A stretch of 64,000 nucleotides of DNA from Pseudomonas rhizophila (GTDB lineage Bacteria > Pseudomonadota > Gammaproteobacteria > Pseudomonadales > Pseudomonadaceae), in the NCBI RefSeq assembly GCF_003033885.1, contig NZ_CP024081.1, positions 5,267,178-5,331,177 on the forward strand, in the 5' to 3' direction. Both the position numbers and the translations under genes were made by a program. Position 1 is the stretch's first letter, and the number at the start of each line of letters is the position of its first letter. Positions 26,393-34,852 of the stretch are shown here, one piece after another. Under the pieces are notes generated by a model, which was not told the origin of the DNA, did not search any database, and saw only the letters and a program-made list of their open reading frames with translations.

Positions 26393-28291
26393 ATGATGAG
26401 CCTATTAGAAGAAAACCAATCCACCGACCTGGAAAAGATCGTCGGCCTGAGCCGTCGAAGCTTCATCAGCGCCGGCGCCCTGTGCGGCGCGGCGATGTTC
26501 CTGGGCGGCAACCTGCTGAGCCGCAGCGTGCTGGCCGCCGCCGTGAGCGAAGGCAACAGCAAGCTGCTGGGCTTTAAAAGCATCGCCGCCGCCACGGCCG
26601 ACACCATTACCCTGCCTCCGGGCTACAAAGCCTCGGTGCTGATCAGTTGGGGCCAGCCACTGCGCAAAAATGCACCGGCGTTCGACCCCAGTGGCAATGG
26701 AACAGCCCGCGCTCAGGAAGAGCAGTTTGGCGACAACACCGACGGCATGAGCCTGTTCGAATTCCCCGGCGACAAGAACCGGGCGCTGATGGCGATCAAC
26801 AACGAGTACACCAACTACCAATACCTGTTCCCTCACGGCGGCCAGCCGCAGTCGGCCGAAGACGTGCGCAAGGCCCAAGCCGCCGAAGGCGTGTCGGTGA
26901 TCGAGATCCAGCGTCGTCGCGGCCAGTGGCAGTTCGTCCAGGAATCGCGCTACAACCGCCGGATCCACGGCAACACGCCGATTCGCCTGCGTGGTCCGGC
27001 AGCCGGCCACGACCTGCTGAAAACCAGCGCCGACAAGAGCGGCAAAAAAGTGCTGGGGACTTTCCAGAACTGCGCCAACGGCATGACGCCGTGGGGCACG
27101 TACCTGACCTGCGAAGAGAACTTCACTGACTGCTTCGGCAGCAGCAAGGCGGACCTGCAGTTCGACGCGGCACAAAAACGCTATGGCGCCACTGTCACCA
27201 GCAGTGAAATCAACTGGCACCTGCACGACCCGCGTTTTGATCTGGCGAAGAACCCCAACGAACTCAATCGCCATGGCTGGGTGGTGGAAATCGATCCGTT
27301 CGACCCGCAATCCACCCCGGTAAAACGCACTGCTCTGGGCCGTTTCAAACACGAAAACGCCGCCCTCGCGCAGACCAATGACGGTCGCGCCGTGGTGTAC
27401 ATGGGCGATGACGAGCGCGGCGAATTCATCTACAAGTTCGTCAGCCGCGAGCGCATCAACCATCGCAATGCCAAAGCCAACCGCAACCTGCTGGACCACG
27501 GCACCTTGTATGTGGCGCGCTTCGATGCCGGCGACGGCAACCCGGACCACCCCAAAGGCAAGGGCCAGTGGATCGAGCTGACCCACGGCAAGAACGGCAT
27601 CGACGCCAGCAGCGGTTTCGCTGACCAGGCCGAAGTGCTGATCCATGCGCGCCTGGCCGCCAGTGCCGTTGGCGCCACGCGCATGGACCGCCCCGAGTGG
27701 ATCGTGGTCAGCCCCAAGGACGGCCAGGTCTATTGCACCCTGACCAACAACTCCAAGCGCGGTGATGCCGGTCAACCGGTGGAAGGGCCAAACCCTCGGG
27801 CCAAGAACGTCTACGGGCAGATCCTGCGCTGGCGCACCGACCGCGACGATCATGCCTCCAAGACCTTCTCCTGGGATCTGTTCGTGGTCGCCGGCAACCC
27901 GGCGGTACACGCCGGCACGCCGAAAGCCGGCTCGTCCAACATCAACGCCCAGAACATGTTCAACAGCCCCGATGGCCTGGGCTTCGACAAGGCCGGGCGG
28001 CTGTGGATTCAGACCGACGGTGATTTCAGCAATACCGGGGACTTCGCCGGCATGGGCAACAACCAGATGCTCTGCGCCGACCCCGACAGTGGCGAAATCC
28101 GTCGATTCCTGGTCGGGCCGGTGGGTTGCGAAGTGACCGGCATCAGCTTCTCGCCAGACTACAAAACCCTGTTCGTCGGCATCCAGCATCCCAGCGGCAG
28201 CTCGACGTTCCCTGAGCACCTGCCCAACGGTAAGCCGCGGTCGTCGGTGATGGTGATTACTCGTGAGGATGGCGGGGTCATCGGCGCCTGA
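26393..28291 (+). CDS. PhoX-family (DUF839) Tat-exported phosphatase-like protein
   Basis: A 632-residue protein with a twin-arginine signal (S20-R21-R22-S-F-I, then a hydrophobic stretch to about residue 50). It should therefore fold in the cytosol and be exported to the periplasm. PhoX family landmarks are visible: T-C-E-E-N-F-T-D-C-F-G, Y-M-G-D-D-E-R-G-E, and N-S-P-D-G-L-G-F-D near the end. Known PhoX enzymes are calcium- and iron-dependent alkaline phosphatases. GGAG lies about 7 bases upstream. I see no Pho box upstream, so phosphate control is not supported here. It is followed by a composite repeat. Confidence 0.87.
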   Translation: MMSLLEENQSTDLEKIVGLSRRSFISAGALCGAAMFLGGNLLSRSVLAAAVSEGNSKLLGFKSIAAATADTITLPPGYKASVLISWGQPLRKNAPAFDPSGNGTARAQEEQFGDNTDGMSLFEFPGDKNRALMAINNEYTNYQYLFPHGGQPQSAEDVRKAQAAEGVSVIEIQRRRGQWQFVQESRYNRRIHGNTPIRLRGPAAGHDLLKTSADKSGKKVLGTFQNCANGMTPWGTYLTCEENFTDCFGSSKADLQFDAAQKRYGATVTSSEINWHLHDPRFDLAKNPNELNRHGWVVEIDPFDPQSTPVKRTALGRFKHENAALAQTNDGRAVVYMGDDERGEFIYKFVSRERINHRNAKANRNLLDHGTLYVARFDAGDGNPDHPKGKGQWIELTHGKNGIDASSGFADQAEVLIHARLAASAVGATRMDRPEWIVVSPKDGQVYCTLTNNSKRGDAGQPVEGPNPRAKNVYGQILRWRTDRDDHASKTFSWDLFVVAGNPAVHAGTPKAGSSNINAQNMFNSPDGLGFDKAGRLWIQTDGDFSNTGDFAGMGNNQMLCADPDSGEIRRFLVGPVGCEVTGISFSPDYKTLFVGIQHPSGSSTFPEHLPNGKPRSSVMVITREDGGVIGA

Positions 28292-28303
28292 TAGCCCTCA
28301 CGC

Positions 28304-28412
28304 TGATCGTTCCCACGCTCTGCGTGGGGATGCAGCCAGGGACGCTCCGCGTCCCAAAGAGTAACGCGGAGCGTCACATGAGGCGTTCCCACGCAGAGCG
28401 TGGGAACGATCA
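28304..28412. repeat. Composite inverted repeat, third family, copy 1
   Basis: The outer arms (TGATCGTTCCCACGCTCTGC at 28304 and its near-complement ending at 28412) enclose inner arms GACGCTCCGCGT and ACGCGGAGCGTC. The same 109-base architecture recurs at 54299-54407. Confidence 0.82.
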
Positions 28413-28495
28413 CCGACAGCCGTCACCTATCTCCCTCCGTCTGCGCTACCATGCTGGGCCGGACGCGGCAGCCCTGCCGCTGCGCAGGAGTCAGC

Positions 28496-29470
28496 ATGTC
28501 CCATCCGTTTGAAACCCTCACACCCGACCTGGTGCTCGATGCCGTTGAAAGCATGGGCTTGCTCAGCGACGCCCGTGTGCTGGCCCTCAACAGCTATGAA
28601 AACCGTGTCTATCAGGTGGGTATCGAAGACGCCGAGCCGCTGATCGCCAAGTTCTATCGCCCTCAGCGCTGGACCAACGAAGCGATTCTGGAAGAGCACC
28701 GCTTCACCTTCGAACTGGCCGAATGCGACGTGCCGGTGGTAGCGCCGCTGATTCACAACGGCGTCAGTCTGCACGAACACGCCGGGTTTCGTTTCACCCT
28801 GTTTCCCCGGCGCGGCGGCCGCGCGCCTGAGCCGGGCAACCTCGACCAACTCTATCGCCTGGGGCAATTGCTCGGGCGTCTGCACGCGGTCGGGTCGACC
28901 CGTCCGTTCGAGCATCGTGAAGCGTTGGGCGTGAAAAACTTCGGCCACGATTCGCTGGCCACCGTGCTGCAAAGCGGTTTCGTACCCCGCAGCCTGCTTC
29001 CGGCCTACGAGTCGGTGGCCCGGGACCTGCTCAAACGGGTTGAAGAGGTTTATGCCGCCACGCCTCACCAGAACATCCGCATGCACGGCGACTGCCACCC
29101 CGGCAACATGATGTGCCGCGACGAGGTTTTTCATATCGTCGACCTGGACGACTGCCGCATGGGCCCGGCGGTACAGGATTTGTGGATGATGCTCGCCGGT
29201 GATCGCCAGGAATGCCTGGGGCAGTTGTCGGAATTGATGGACGGCTACCGCGAGTTTCATGACTTTGACCCGCGTGAACTGGCCTTGATCGAGCCTCTGC
29301 GGGCCTTGCGCCTGATGCACTACAGCGCCTGGCTGGCGCGCCGTTGGGACGATCCGGCGTTCCCGCGCAGCTTCCCGTGGTTCGGCAGCGAACGCTACTG
29401 GGGCGACCAGGTGTTGGCGTTGCGCGAGCAACTGGCGGCGCTCAATGAGGAGCCGTTGAAGTTGTTCTGA
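28496..29470 (+). CDS. srkA: SrkA (YihE), stress response Ser/Thr kinase
   Basis: A 324-residue kinase of the choline-kinase-like fold. The catalytic loop is H197-G-D199-C-H-P-G-N204. The metal-binding aspartate is D216 in I-V-D216-L-D-D. The lysine in I-A-K-F-Y-R-P is probably the ATP-phosphate contact. The E. coli homologue limits programmed death under stress. The ATG at 28496 has AGGAG 6-7 bases upstream. In E. coli dsbA follows srkA; here a REPIN and rarD follow, so it appears to be a single-gene unit. Confidence 0.92.
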   Translation: MSHPFETLTPDLVLDAVESMGLLSDARVLALNSYENRVYQVGIEDAEPLIAKFYRPQRWTNEAILEEHRFTFELAECDVPVVAPLIHNGVSLHEHAGFRFTLFPRRGGRAPEPGNLDQLYRLGQLLGRLHAVGSTRPFEHREALGVKNFGHDSLATVLQSGFVPRSLLPAYESVARDLLKRVEEVYAATPHQNIRMHGDCHPGNMMCRDEVFHIVDLDDCRMGPAVQDLWMMLAGDRQECLGQLSELMDGYREFHDFDPRELALIEPLRALRLMHYSAWLARRWDDPAFPRSFPWFGSERYWGDQVLALREQLAALNEEPLKLF

Positions 29471-29487
29471 TTTGCCACTGCCGCCCC

Positions 29488-29583
29488 CCTGTGGGAGCGA
29501 GCCTGCTCGCGATCGCGGTAGGTCAGTCGATATCCATGTTGAATGGGCCATCGTCATCGCGAGCGGGCTCGCTCCCACAGGGG
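29488..29583. repeat. REPIN
   Basis: Inverted GAGCCTGCTCGCG-type REPs after srkA, with a spacer containing GGTCAGTC and ATGTTGAATG, as in the copy at 23511. Confidence 0.85.
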
Positions 29584-29673
29584 CCGGCGATGGCGCTCAT
29601 AAAGGTTCACAGCACAATCTGACAAATCTCCTTACAATCACTCTTTTGTTAGCTGCCTAAGCAAGGATTCTGC

Positions 29674-30561
29674 ATGCAAGCCGCCAACCCGCGTCGCGGG
29701 TATATCCTGGGCCTGAGTGCCTACATCATCTGGGGTCTGTTCCCGATCTATTTCAAAGCCATCGCCAATGTGCCGTCCGTGGAGATCATCATCCACCGGG
29801 TGCTGTGGTCAGCGCTGTTCGGCGCGGCGTTGCTGATGGTCTGGAAACACCCGGGCTGGTGGCGCGAACTGCGGGACAATCCACAGCGGCTGGCAATCCT
29901 GGCCCTGAGCGGTACGTTGATCGCGGCCAACTGGCTGACCTATGTCTGGGCGGTGAACAACGAGCGCATGCTCGAAGCGAGCCTGGGGTACTACATCAAC
30001 CCGCTGGTGAACGTATTGCTCGGCATGTTGATCCTGGGTGAACGGCTGCGGCGCATGCAGTGGCTGGCGGTGGGGTTGGCCGCGGTCGGTGTGGCGCAGC
30101 AGGTCTGGCAAGTGGGCAGCCTGCCTTGGGTGTCGCTGGTGCTGGCGCTGACCTTCGGCTTTTATGGGCTGATCCGCAAGCAGGCGCCGGTCAAGGCTTT
30201 ACCCGGACTGGTAGTGGAAACCTGGATGCTGGTGCCGATCGCCATTGCTTGGTTGTTGTTCAACCCGGCGGCTACCAGCGCCCAAGCCGTTTTCTGGACC
30301 ACCTCCGAAGCCTGGTGGCTGGTGGCGGCCGGGCCCGTGACGCTGGTGCCGTTGGTGTGCTTTAACGCTGCGGCGCGGCATTTGCCCTACACCACCCTCG
30401 GGTTCCTCCAGTACATCGCACCGACGCTGGTGTTGTTGCTCGCCGTACTGCTGTTCGGTGAGCATCTGTCGTCCAGCACATTGGTGGCGTTCCTGTTTAT
30501 CTGGGCTGGGCTTGCGGTGTATAGCGTCGATGCCGTGATCAGCATGCGCCGGCGCAACTGA
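29674..30561 (+). CDS. rarD: RarD, EamA-family inner-membrane transporter
   Basis: A 295-residue, very hydrophobic protein with about ten membrane helices in two EamA-type halves. The start Y-I-L-G-L-S-A-Y-I-I-W-G-L-F-P and the later Y-Y-I-N-P-L-V-N-V and L-Q-Y-I-A-P-T fit RarD. The family belongs to the drug/metabolite transporter superfamily; its substrate is not known with certainty. AAGGA lies 6 bases before the ATG. The stop is followed by a hairpin (30584-30606) without a T-run and by the DnaA-box region. Confidence 0.92.
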   Translation: MQAANPRRGYILGLSAYIIWGLFPIYFKAIANVPSVEIIIHRVLWSALFGAALLMVWKHPGWWRELRDNPQRLAILALSGTLIAANWLTYVWAVNNERMLEASLGYYINPLVNVLLGMLILGERLRRMQWLAVGLAAVGVAQQVWQVGSLPWVSLVLALTFGFYGLIRKQAPVKALPGLVVETWMLVPIAIAWLLFNPAATSAQAVFWTTSEAWWLVAAGPVTLVPLVCFNAAARHLPYTTLGFLQYIAPTLVLLLAVLLFGEHLSSSTLVAFLFIWAGLAVYSVDAVISMRRRN

Positions 30562-30583
30562 TCAAAAAACGTACGAACCTCCA

Positions 30584-30606
30584 CAGGCCACGTCTGGCGT
30601 GGCCTG
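30584..30606 (+). other. Hairpin after rarD
   Basis: CAGGCCACG (30584-30592) and CGTGGCCTG (30598-30606) form a perfect 9-bp stem with a 5-base loop. It lies 22 bases after the rarD stop. There is no T-run, so its terminator role is uncertain. Confidence 0.5.
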
Positions 30607-30624
30607 CGCTTATCCTTCCCAAGG

Positions 30625-30746
30625 TTATCCACAGCGTGATCCCCGCCGTTTGTGCACAAGCCCTTGAAAACTGGTGATTTTTTAATCATATCCCGCCAGC
30701 GCCCGGCGGACGTGGGCTGGCGAGGTGTCTCTACAGGTTATCCACA
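30625..30746 (+). promoter_or_regulatory. Two perfect DnaA boxes around an AT-rich stretch
   Basis: TTATCCACA occurs at 30625-30633 and again at 30738-30746 on the same strand. Near matches are TTATCCTTC (about 30610) and a reverse TTGGATAAC (about 30764). An AT-rich segment (GATTTTTTAATCATAT, about 30674-30689) lies between them. Two exact 9-mers in a 217-base gap is more than expected by chance. Confidence 0.5.
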
Positions 30747-30778
30747 GGCAGGCGCAGTTTTTCCTTGGATAACCCGTA

Positions 30779-31297
30779 TCAGTTCTCGTCGCTGAGTTTC
30801 AGCTCCACCATCAACTCATCGGCCAGGGTTTCCAAACGTTCCTGCAAAGTGTCCAGGGACAAGGTCACCGGCACCCCGAGGATCGCTTCGGCATGAAACA
30901 GCAACTCGCTGCTCATCGGCGCCGGCCGCACGTCCGTGACCAGTCGCTCGACGTTGACGCCCTGCTCACTCAGCAAGCGCGTGATGTCGCGCACGATCCC
31001 CGGGCGATCATTACCCACCAGCTCCATCGCGATAGGCTTCCAAGTGCAGGACTCTTCGACGATGCCCTCGGCGATCAGCACGCGGATGTTGTGGGCCGAC
31101 AGGCCTTGCAAGGCTTCGATCAATTCATCATGGGATTCAGCCGGAACGCTTAGGCGCAGGATCCCGGCAAATTGTCCCGCCAGACGGGACATGCGGCTTT
31201 CCAGCCAGTTACCGCCGTGCTCGGCGATGCAAAGGGCGATCTGCTCGACCAACCCGGGCTTGTCCGGGGCGAAAACAGTGATGACGAGATGGTCCAT
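30779..31297 (-). CDS. GcvR-like tandem ACT-domain regulator
   Basis: A 172-residue protein made of two ACT domains: residues about 3-75 (L-V-I-T-V-F-A-P-D-K-P-G-L-V-E) and 88-165 (M-E-L-V-G-N-D-R-P-G-I-V-R-D). Both have the aspartate/proline/glycine turn that contacts a small amino acid. The family includes the glycine-cleavage repressor GcvR, which works with GcvA. No gcv genes are in the window, so glycine sensing is inference. It has its own start with no clear partner gene. A REPIN lies upstream at 31382-31470. Confidence 0.82.
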   Translation of the reverse strand: MDHLVITVFAPDKPGLVEQIALCIAEHGGNWLESRMSRLAGQFAGILRLSVPAESHDELIEALQGLSAHNIRVLIAEGIVEESCTWKPIAMELVGNDRPGIVRDITRLLSEQGVNVERLVTDVRPAPMSSELLFHAEAILGVPVTLSLDTLQERLETLADELMVELKLSDEN

Positions 31298-31850
31298 GGC
31301 GCGAGCCCTCTTGTTGTGGAAAGAAGAGTATAGGCAGGTGGTCGCGGACAGGCTGGTGCCCTAAAGATATAAACCTCGCCTCTGTGGGAGCAAAGCTTGC
31401 TCGCGATGAAAACAACTCGGTCCTTCTGAAACCAGGGCACCTGTATCGCAGCAAGCTCTGCTCCCACAGGATGAAACCAGATACATCGTGTACAAAGATC
31501 AAGATTTATATGGAACAATCCATACGTTTTTTGAGAACATCCCGTGCCTCGTCGTGACCGTAACACTTTAGTGGGTCGCGGAACGACGCAATTAGTCTAA
31601 TTTTCACAACCGCAATTGATCATGTAGTATGCCGCAGCGCGCACTACATAATGTTGGACCAATGACTGTTCAAGGCGCGGTCGCATCCCTGAAAGCCCCG
31701 TCAGCAAGGCTTAACGCCCGTGACAGGTCCCACCCAGCCGCCAACGATGGCATGTACTGGTTCCGGGGTTTGTGGTTTAAATGTCCCGAGGCTTCATTGT
31801 CAAAATCGAAGAGCTGAAAAGCGAAATAGCTGAGCAGAGTGAGGCAAGCA
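31298..31850. other. 553-base divergent intergenic region before glcB
   Basis: It contains a REPIN (31382-31470) and, nearer glcB, the inverted repeat ATGTAGT-N14-ACTACAT (31622-31649) followed by TTGGACCAA (about 31654). A 62-codon open frame at 31629-31817 lacks a ribosome site and family features. I see no gene here; it is best read as the long promoter/leader region of glcB and of the ACT gene. Confidence 0.55.
31382..31470. repeat. REPIN, GAGCAAAGCTTGC variant
   Basis: Forward copy GTGGGAGCAAAGCTTGCTCG at about 31384 and a degenerate reverse copy ending at 31470. A related sub-family copy is at 48519. Confidence 0.75.
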
Positions 31851-34028
31851 ATGACTGAACACGTTCAAGTCGGTGGCCTGCGGGTCGCCAAAGTCCTGTT
31901 CGACTTCGTGAATAACGAAGCTATCCCCGGAACCGGCCTCACCGCCGATGCGTTCTGGGCCGGTGCCGACAAAGTCATCCACGACCTGGCCCCGAAGAAC
32001 AAAGCCCTACTCGCCAAACGCGACGATTTCCAGGCACAGATCGATGCCTGGCACCAGGCCCGTGCCGGCCAGGCCCACGACGCCGTGGCTTACAAAGCCT
32101 TCCTGCAAGACATCGGTTATCTGCTGCCAGAAGCGGCGGATTTCCAGGCCACGACGCAAAATGTCGATGACGAAATCGCCCGCATGGCCGGCCCGCAACT
32201 GGTCGTGCCGGTGATGAATGCCCGCTTCGCCCTCAATGCCTCGAACGCCCGCTGGGGTTCTTTGTACGACGCGCTGTACGGCACCGATGCCATCAGCGAA
32301 GCCGACGGCGCGGAGAAAGGCAAAGGCTACAACAAGGTACGCGGCGACAAGGTCATTGCCTTTGCCCGCGCCTTCCTCGACGAAGCCGCGCCGTTGGCCG
32401 CCGGCTCCCATGTCGATTCCACCGCTTACAAGATCGTCGATGGCAAACTGGTGGTTGCCCTCAAGGGCGGCAGCAACAGCGGCCTGCGTGACGACGCGCA
32501 ACTGATCGGTTTCCAGGGCGACGCTTCGGCACCGACCACCGTGCTGTTGAAGCACAACGGCCTGCACTTTGAAATCCAGATCGACGCCAGCACCCCCGTC
32601 GGCCAGACCGATGCCGCCGGCGTCAAAGACATCCTGATGGAAGCGGCGCTGACCACCATCATGGACTGCGAAGACTCGGTCGCCGCCGTCGATGCCGATG
32701 ACAAAGTGGTGATCTACCGTAACTGGCTCGGCCTGATGAAGGGCGATCTGTCGGAACAGGTCGCCAAGGGCGGTCAGACGTTTACCCGCACCATGAACCC
32801 CGATCGTGCGTACACGACGGTCGACGGTTCGGGCCTGACCCTGCATGGCCGCTCGCTCCTGTTCGTGCGCAACGTCGGTCATCTGATGACTATCGACGCG
32901 ATCCTGGACAAGGACGGTCAGGAAGTACCGGAAGGCATCCTGGATGGCCTGGTCACCAGCCTGGCGGCAATCCACAGCCTCAACGGCAATACTTCGCGCC
33001 GCAACAGCCGTACCGGCTCGGTGTACATCGTCAAGCCGAAGATGCACGGGCCGGAAGAAGCGGCGTTCACCAACGAACTGTTCGGTCGCGTCGAGGACGT
33101 GCTGAACCTGCCGCGCAACACCCTCAAGGTCGGGATCATGGACGAGGAGCGCCGGACCACGGTCAACCTCAAGGCCTGCATCAAGGCCGCCAGTGAACGC
33201 GTGGTGTTCATCAACACCGGCTTCCTGGACCGCACCGGCGACGAAATCCACACCTCCATGGAAGCCGGCCCGATGGTGCGCAAGGCTGATATGAAAGCCG
33301 AGAAGTGGATCGCCGCGTATGAGAATTGGAACGTCGATATCGGCCTGAGCACCGGCCTGCAGGGTCGCGCACAGATCGGCAAGGGCATGTGGGCCATGCC
33401 GGACCTGATGGCAGCGATGCTGGAGCAGAAAATCGCTCATCCCATGGCCGGTGCCAACACCGCGTGGGTTCCGTCGCCGACCGCTGCAGCGCTGCACGCG
33501 CTGCATTATCACAAGGTCGACGTGTTCGCCCGTCAGGCCGAACTGGCCCAACGTGCCCGCGCCTCGGTGGACGACATCCTGACCATCCCGTTGGCCGTGA
33601 ACCCGAACTGGACGCCGGAGCAGATCAGGAACGAACTGGACAACAATGCCCAGGGCATCCTCGGTTACGTGGTGCGCTGGATCGACCAGGGCGTAGGTTG
33701 CTCCAAGGTGCCGGACATCAACGATATTGGCCTGATGGAAGACCGTGCGACGCTGCGTATTTCCAGCCAGCACATCGCCAACTGGCTGCGCCATGGCATC
33801 GTCACCCAGGACCAGGTGATGGAAAGCCTCAAGCGCATGGCGCCGGTGGTGGACCGCCAGAACGCCAGCGACCCGCTGTACCGTCCACTGGCGCCGGACT
33901 TCGACAGCAACATCGCCTTCCAGGCGGCAGTGGAGTTGGTGATCGAAGGCACCCGGCAGCCTAACGGCTATACCGAGCCGGTGCTGCACCGTCGTCGTCG
34001 CGAGTTCAAGGCAGCCAATGGGCTGTGA
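31851..34028 (+). CDS. glcB: GlcB, malate synthase G
   Basis: A 725-residue, single-chain malate synthase of the G type, joining glyoxylate and acetyl-CoA. Conserved stretches include [12 protein letters not shown] near 270, G-I-M-D-E-E-R-R-T near 430 (magnesium/glyoxylate site), G-K-G-M-W-A-M-P-D near 510, and [11 protein letters not shown] near 640. GAGG lies 6 bases before the ATG at 31851; an ATG 12 bases upstream is less well placed. It is a single-gene unit ending at a perfect terminator, preceded by a long upstream region with palindromes. Confidence 0.97.
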   Translation: MTEHVQVGGLRVAKVLFDFVNNEAIPGTGLTADAFWAGADKVIHDLAPKNKALLAKRDDFQAQIDAWHQARAGQAHDAVAYKAFLQDIGYLLPEAADFQATTQNVDDEIARMAGPQLVVPVMNARFALNASNARWGSLYDALYGTDAISEADGAEKGKGYNKVRGDKVIAFARAFLDEAAPLAAGSHVDSTAYKIVDGKLVVALKGGSNSGLRDDAQLIGFQGDASAPTTVLLKHNGLHFEIQIDASTPVGQTDAAGVKDILMEAALTTIMDCEDSVAAVDADDKVVIYRNWLGLMKGDLSEQVAKGGQTFTRTMNPDRAYTTVDGSGLTLHGRSLLFVRNVGHLMTIDAILDKDGQEVPEGILDGLVTSLAAIHSLNGNTSRRNSRTGSVYIVKPKMHGPEEAAFTNELFGRVEDVLNLPRNTLKVGIMDEERRTTVNLKACIKAASERVVFINTGFLDRTGDEIHTSMEAGPMVRKADMKAEKWIAAYENWNVDIGLSTGLQGRAQIGKGMWAMPDLMAAMLEQKIAHPMAGANTAWVPSPTAAALHALHYHKVDVFARQAELAQRARASVDDILTIPLAVNPNWTPEQIRNELDNNAQGILGYVVRWIDQGVGCSKVPDINDIGLMEDRATLRISSQHIANWLRHGIVTQDQVMESLKRMAPVVDRQNASDPLYRPLAPDFDSNIAFQAAVELVIEGTRQPNGYTEPVLHRRRREFKAANGL

Positions 34029-34052
34029 TTGAAGGGTAAAACGCAGCACAAG

Positions 34053-34084
34053 AAAAAGCCCTGATCGAAAGATCAGGGCTTTTT
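34053..34084 (+). terminator. Strong intrinsic terminator after glcB
   Basis: Perfect 14-bp stem (34053-34066 with 34071-34084), GAAA tetraloop, A5 and T5 ends. It works in both directions and separates glcB from the convergent response-regulator gene. Confidence 0.93.
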
Positions 34085-34154
34085 CATTGCAAAATCACCA
34101 AGCCCTAGCTGATGCTCTAGTCATTGTGGGATTCATCGGCTCCCACAGACAATT

Positions 34155-34601
34155 TTAAAGATCCATCCCCAGCTCATGCTTGACCAGACCCAGCAATTTT
34201 TCCGTATCAATAGGCTTGAGCAAAAAATCCACTACGCTCAGGTGCATCGCTTCGATGGCGTCCTTCACGTCGGCATCGCCGGAGACGAGGATGATCGGCA
34301 GCGCTGCCCGCTCCGACTCACGGACCAGGCGGACCAGTTCAAGGCCATCGACATTGCCCATACGCAAGTCAGTGATCAATAGGCCAATCGACGGCTTGGT
34401 TTCCAGCAACTTGAGCGCCGTTTCACCGCTGGCGGCGGTCATGCAGTGAATGCCGTCCAGGGCCAGAATTTCCGATAGCAGCTCACGGGCGTCCTTGTCG
34501 TCATCGACAATCAAGACTCGTTGCGGCGGCAGGTCGGGTTCCAGCATGACGGCACTCAGCGCCTCGCGCTCGGCGTCACTCAAAATATCGTGGTCGGACA
34601 T
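34155..34601 (-). CDS. Single-domain response regulator (CheY-like)
   Basis: A 148-residue receiver with no output domain. The acidic pocket is D33/D34 (V-D-D-D), the phospho-acceptor is D78 (L-I-T-D78-L-R-M), the switch residue is S107, and the lysine is K129 (L-L-K-P). A 25-residue N-terminal tail precedes the domain. The start at 34601 has GAGAG upstream; an ATG further out gives an unmatched extension. No histidine kinase is adjacent. It is divergent from the cNMP/CBS protein, with a 251-base gap, so both could share a promoter region. Its target is unknown. Confidence 0.88.
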   Translation of the reverse strand: MSDHDILSDAEREALSAVMLEPDLPPQRVLIVDDDKDARELLSEILALDGIHCMTAASGETALKLLETKPSIGLLITDLRMGNVDGLELVRLVRESERAALPIILVSGDADVKDAIEAMHLSVVDFLLKPIDTEKLLGLVKHELGMDL

Positions 34602-34852
34602 GATGCTCTCTACGTTCTTTAATCGATCCCCTGGCACAGTGGTCAGACATCGTTCTGCGTCGCTTCAATGTGCACTTCGTCGGATTTTTTTCCAAGTACA
34701 TTTATTGCAGGCTTCGGATAGACCACACGAGGGATTTTTCTATCGTTCCCAGCCTTTTGCGTTGACCTAGACTTACGTCCAATGGGCACCCTACCCTCAG
34801 GGGTTGACCATGGGGACAGATCCGACCACAACAATTCAAAAAAGACTGCGCC

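Noticed and set aside
30610..30780. A second replication origin at the DnaA boxes
   Set aside because: Only two exact boxes and no dnaA, rep or parAB gene nearby; a titration or regulatory site is more modest and likelier.
31629..31817. 62-codon open frame upstream of glcB
   Set aside because: No ribosome site, no family features, and it lies across the palindromes of the control region.
32007..34049. Long antisense open frame opposite glcB
   Set aside because: High-GC mirror frame; glcB is a full-length known enzyme.
34122..34147. REP copy between glcB and the response regulator
   Set aside because: Only GTGGGATTC...GGCTCCCACAG remains; too degenerate to call.
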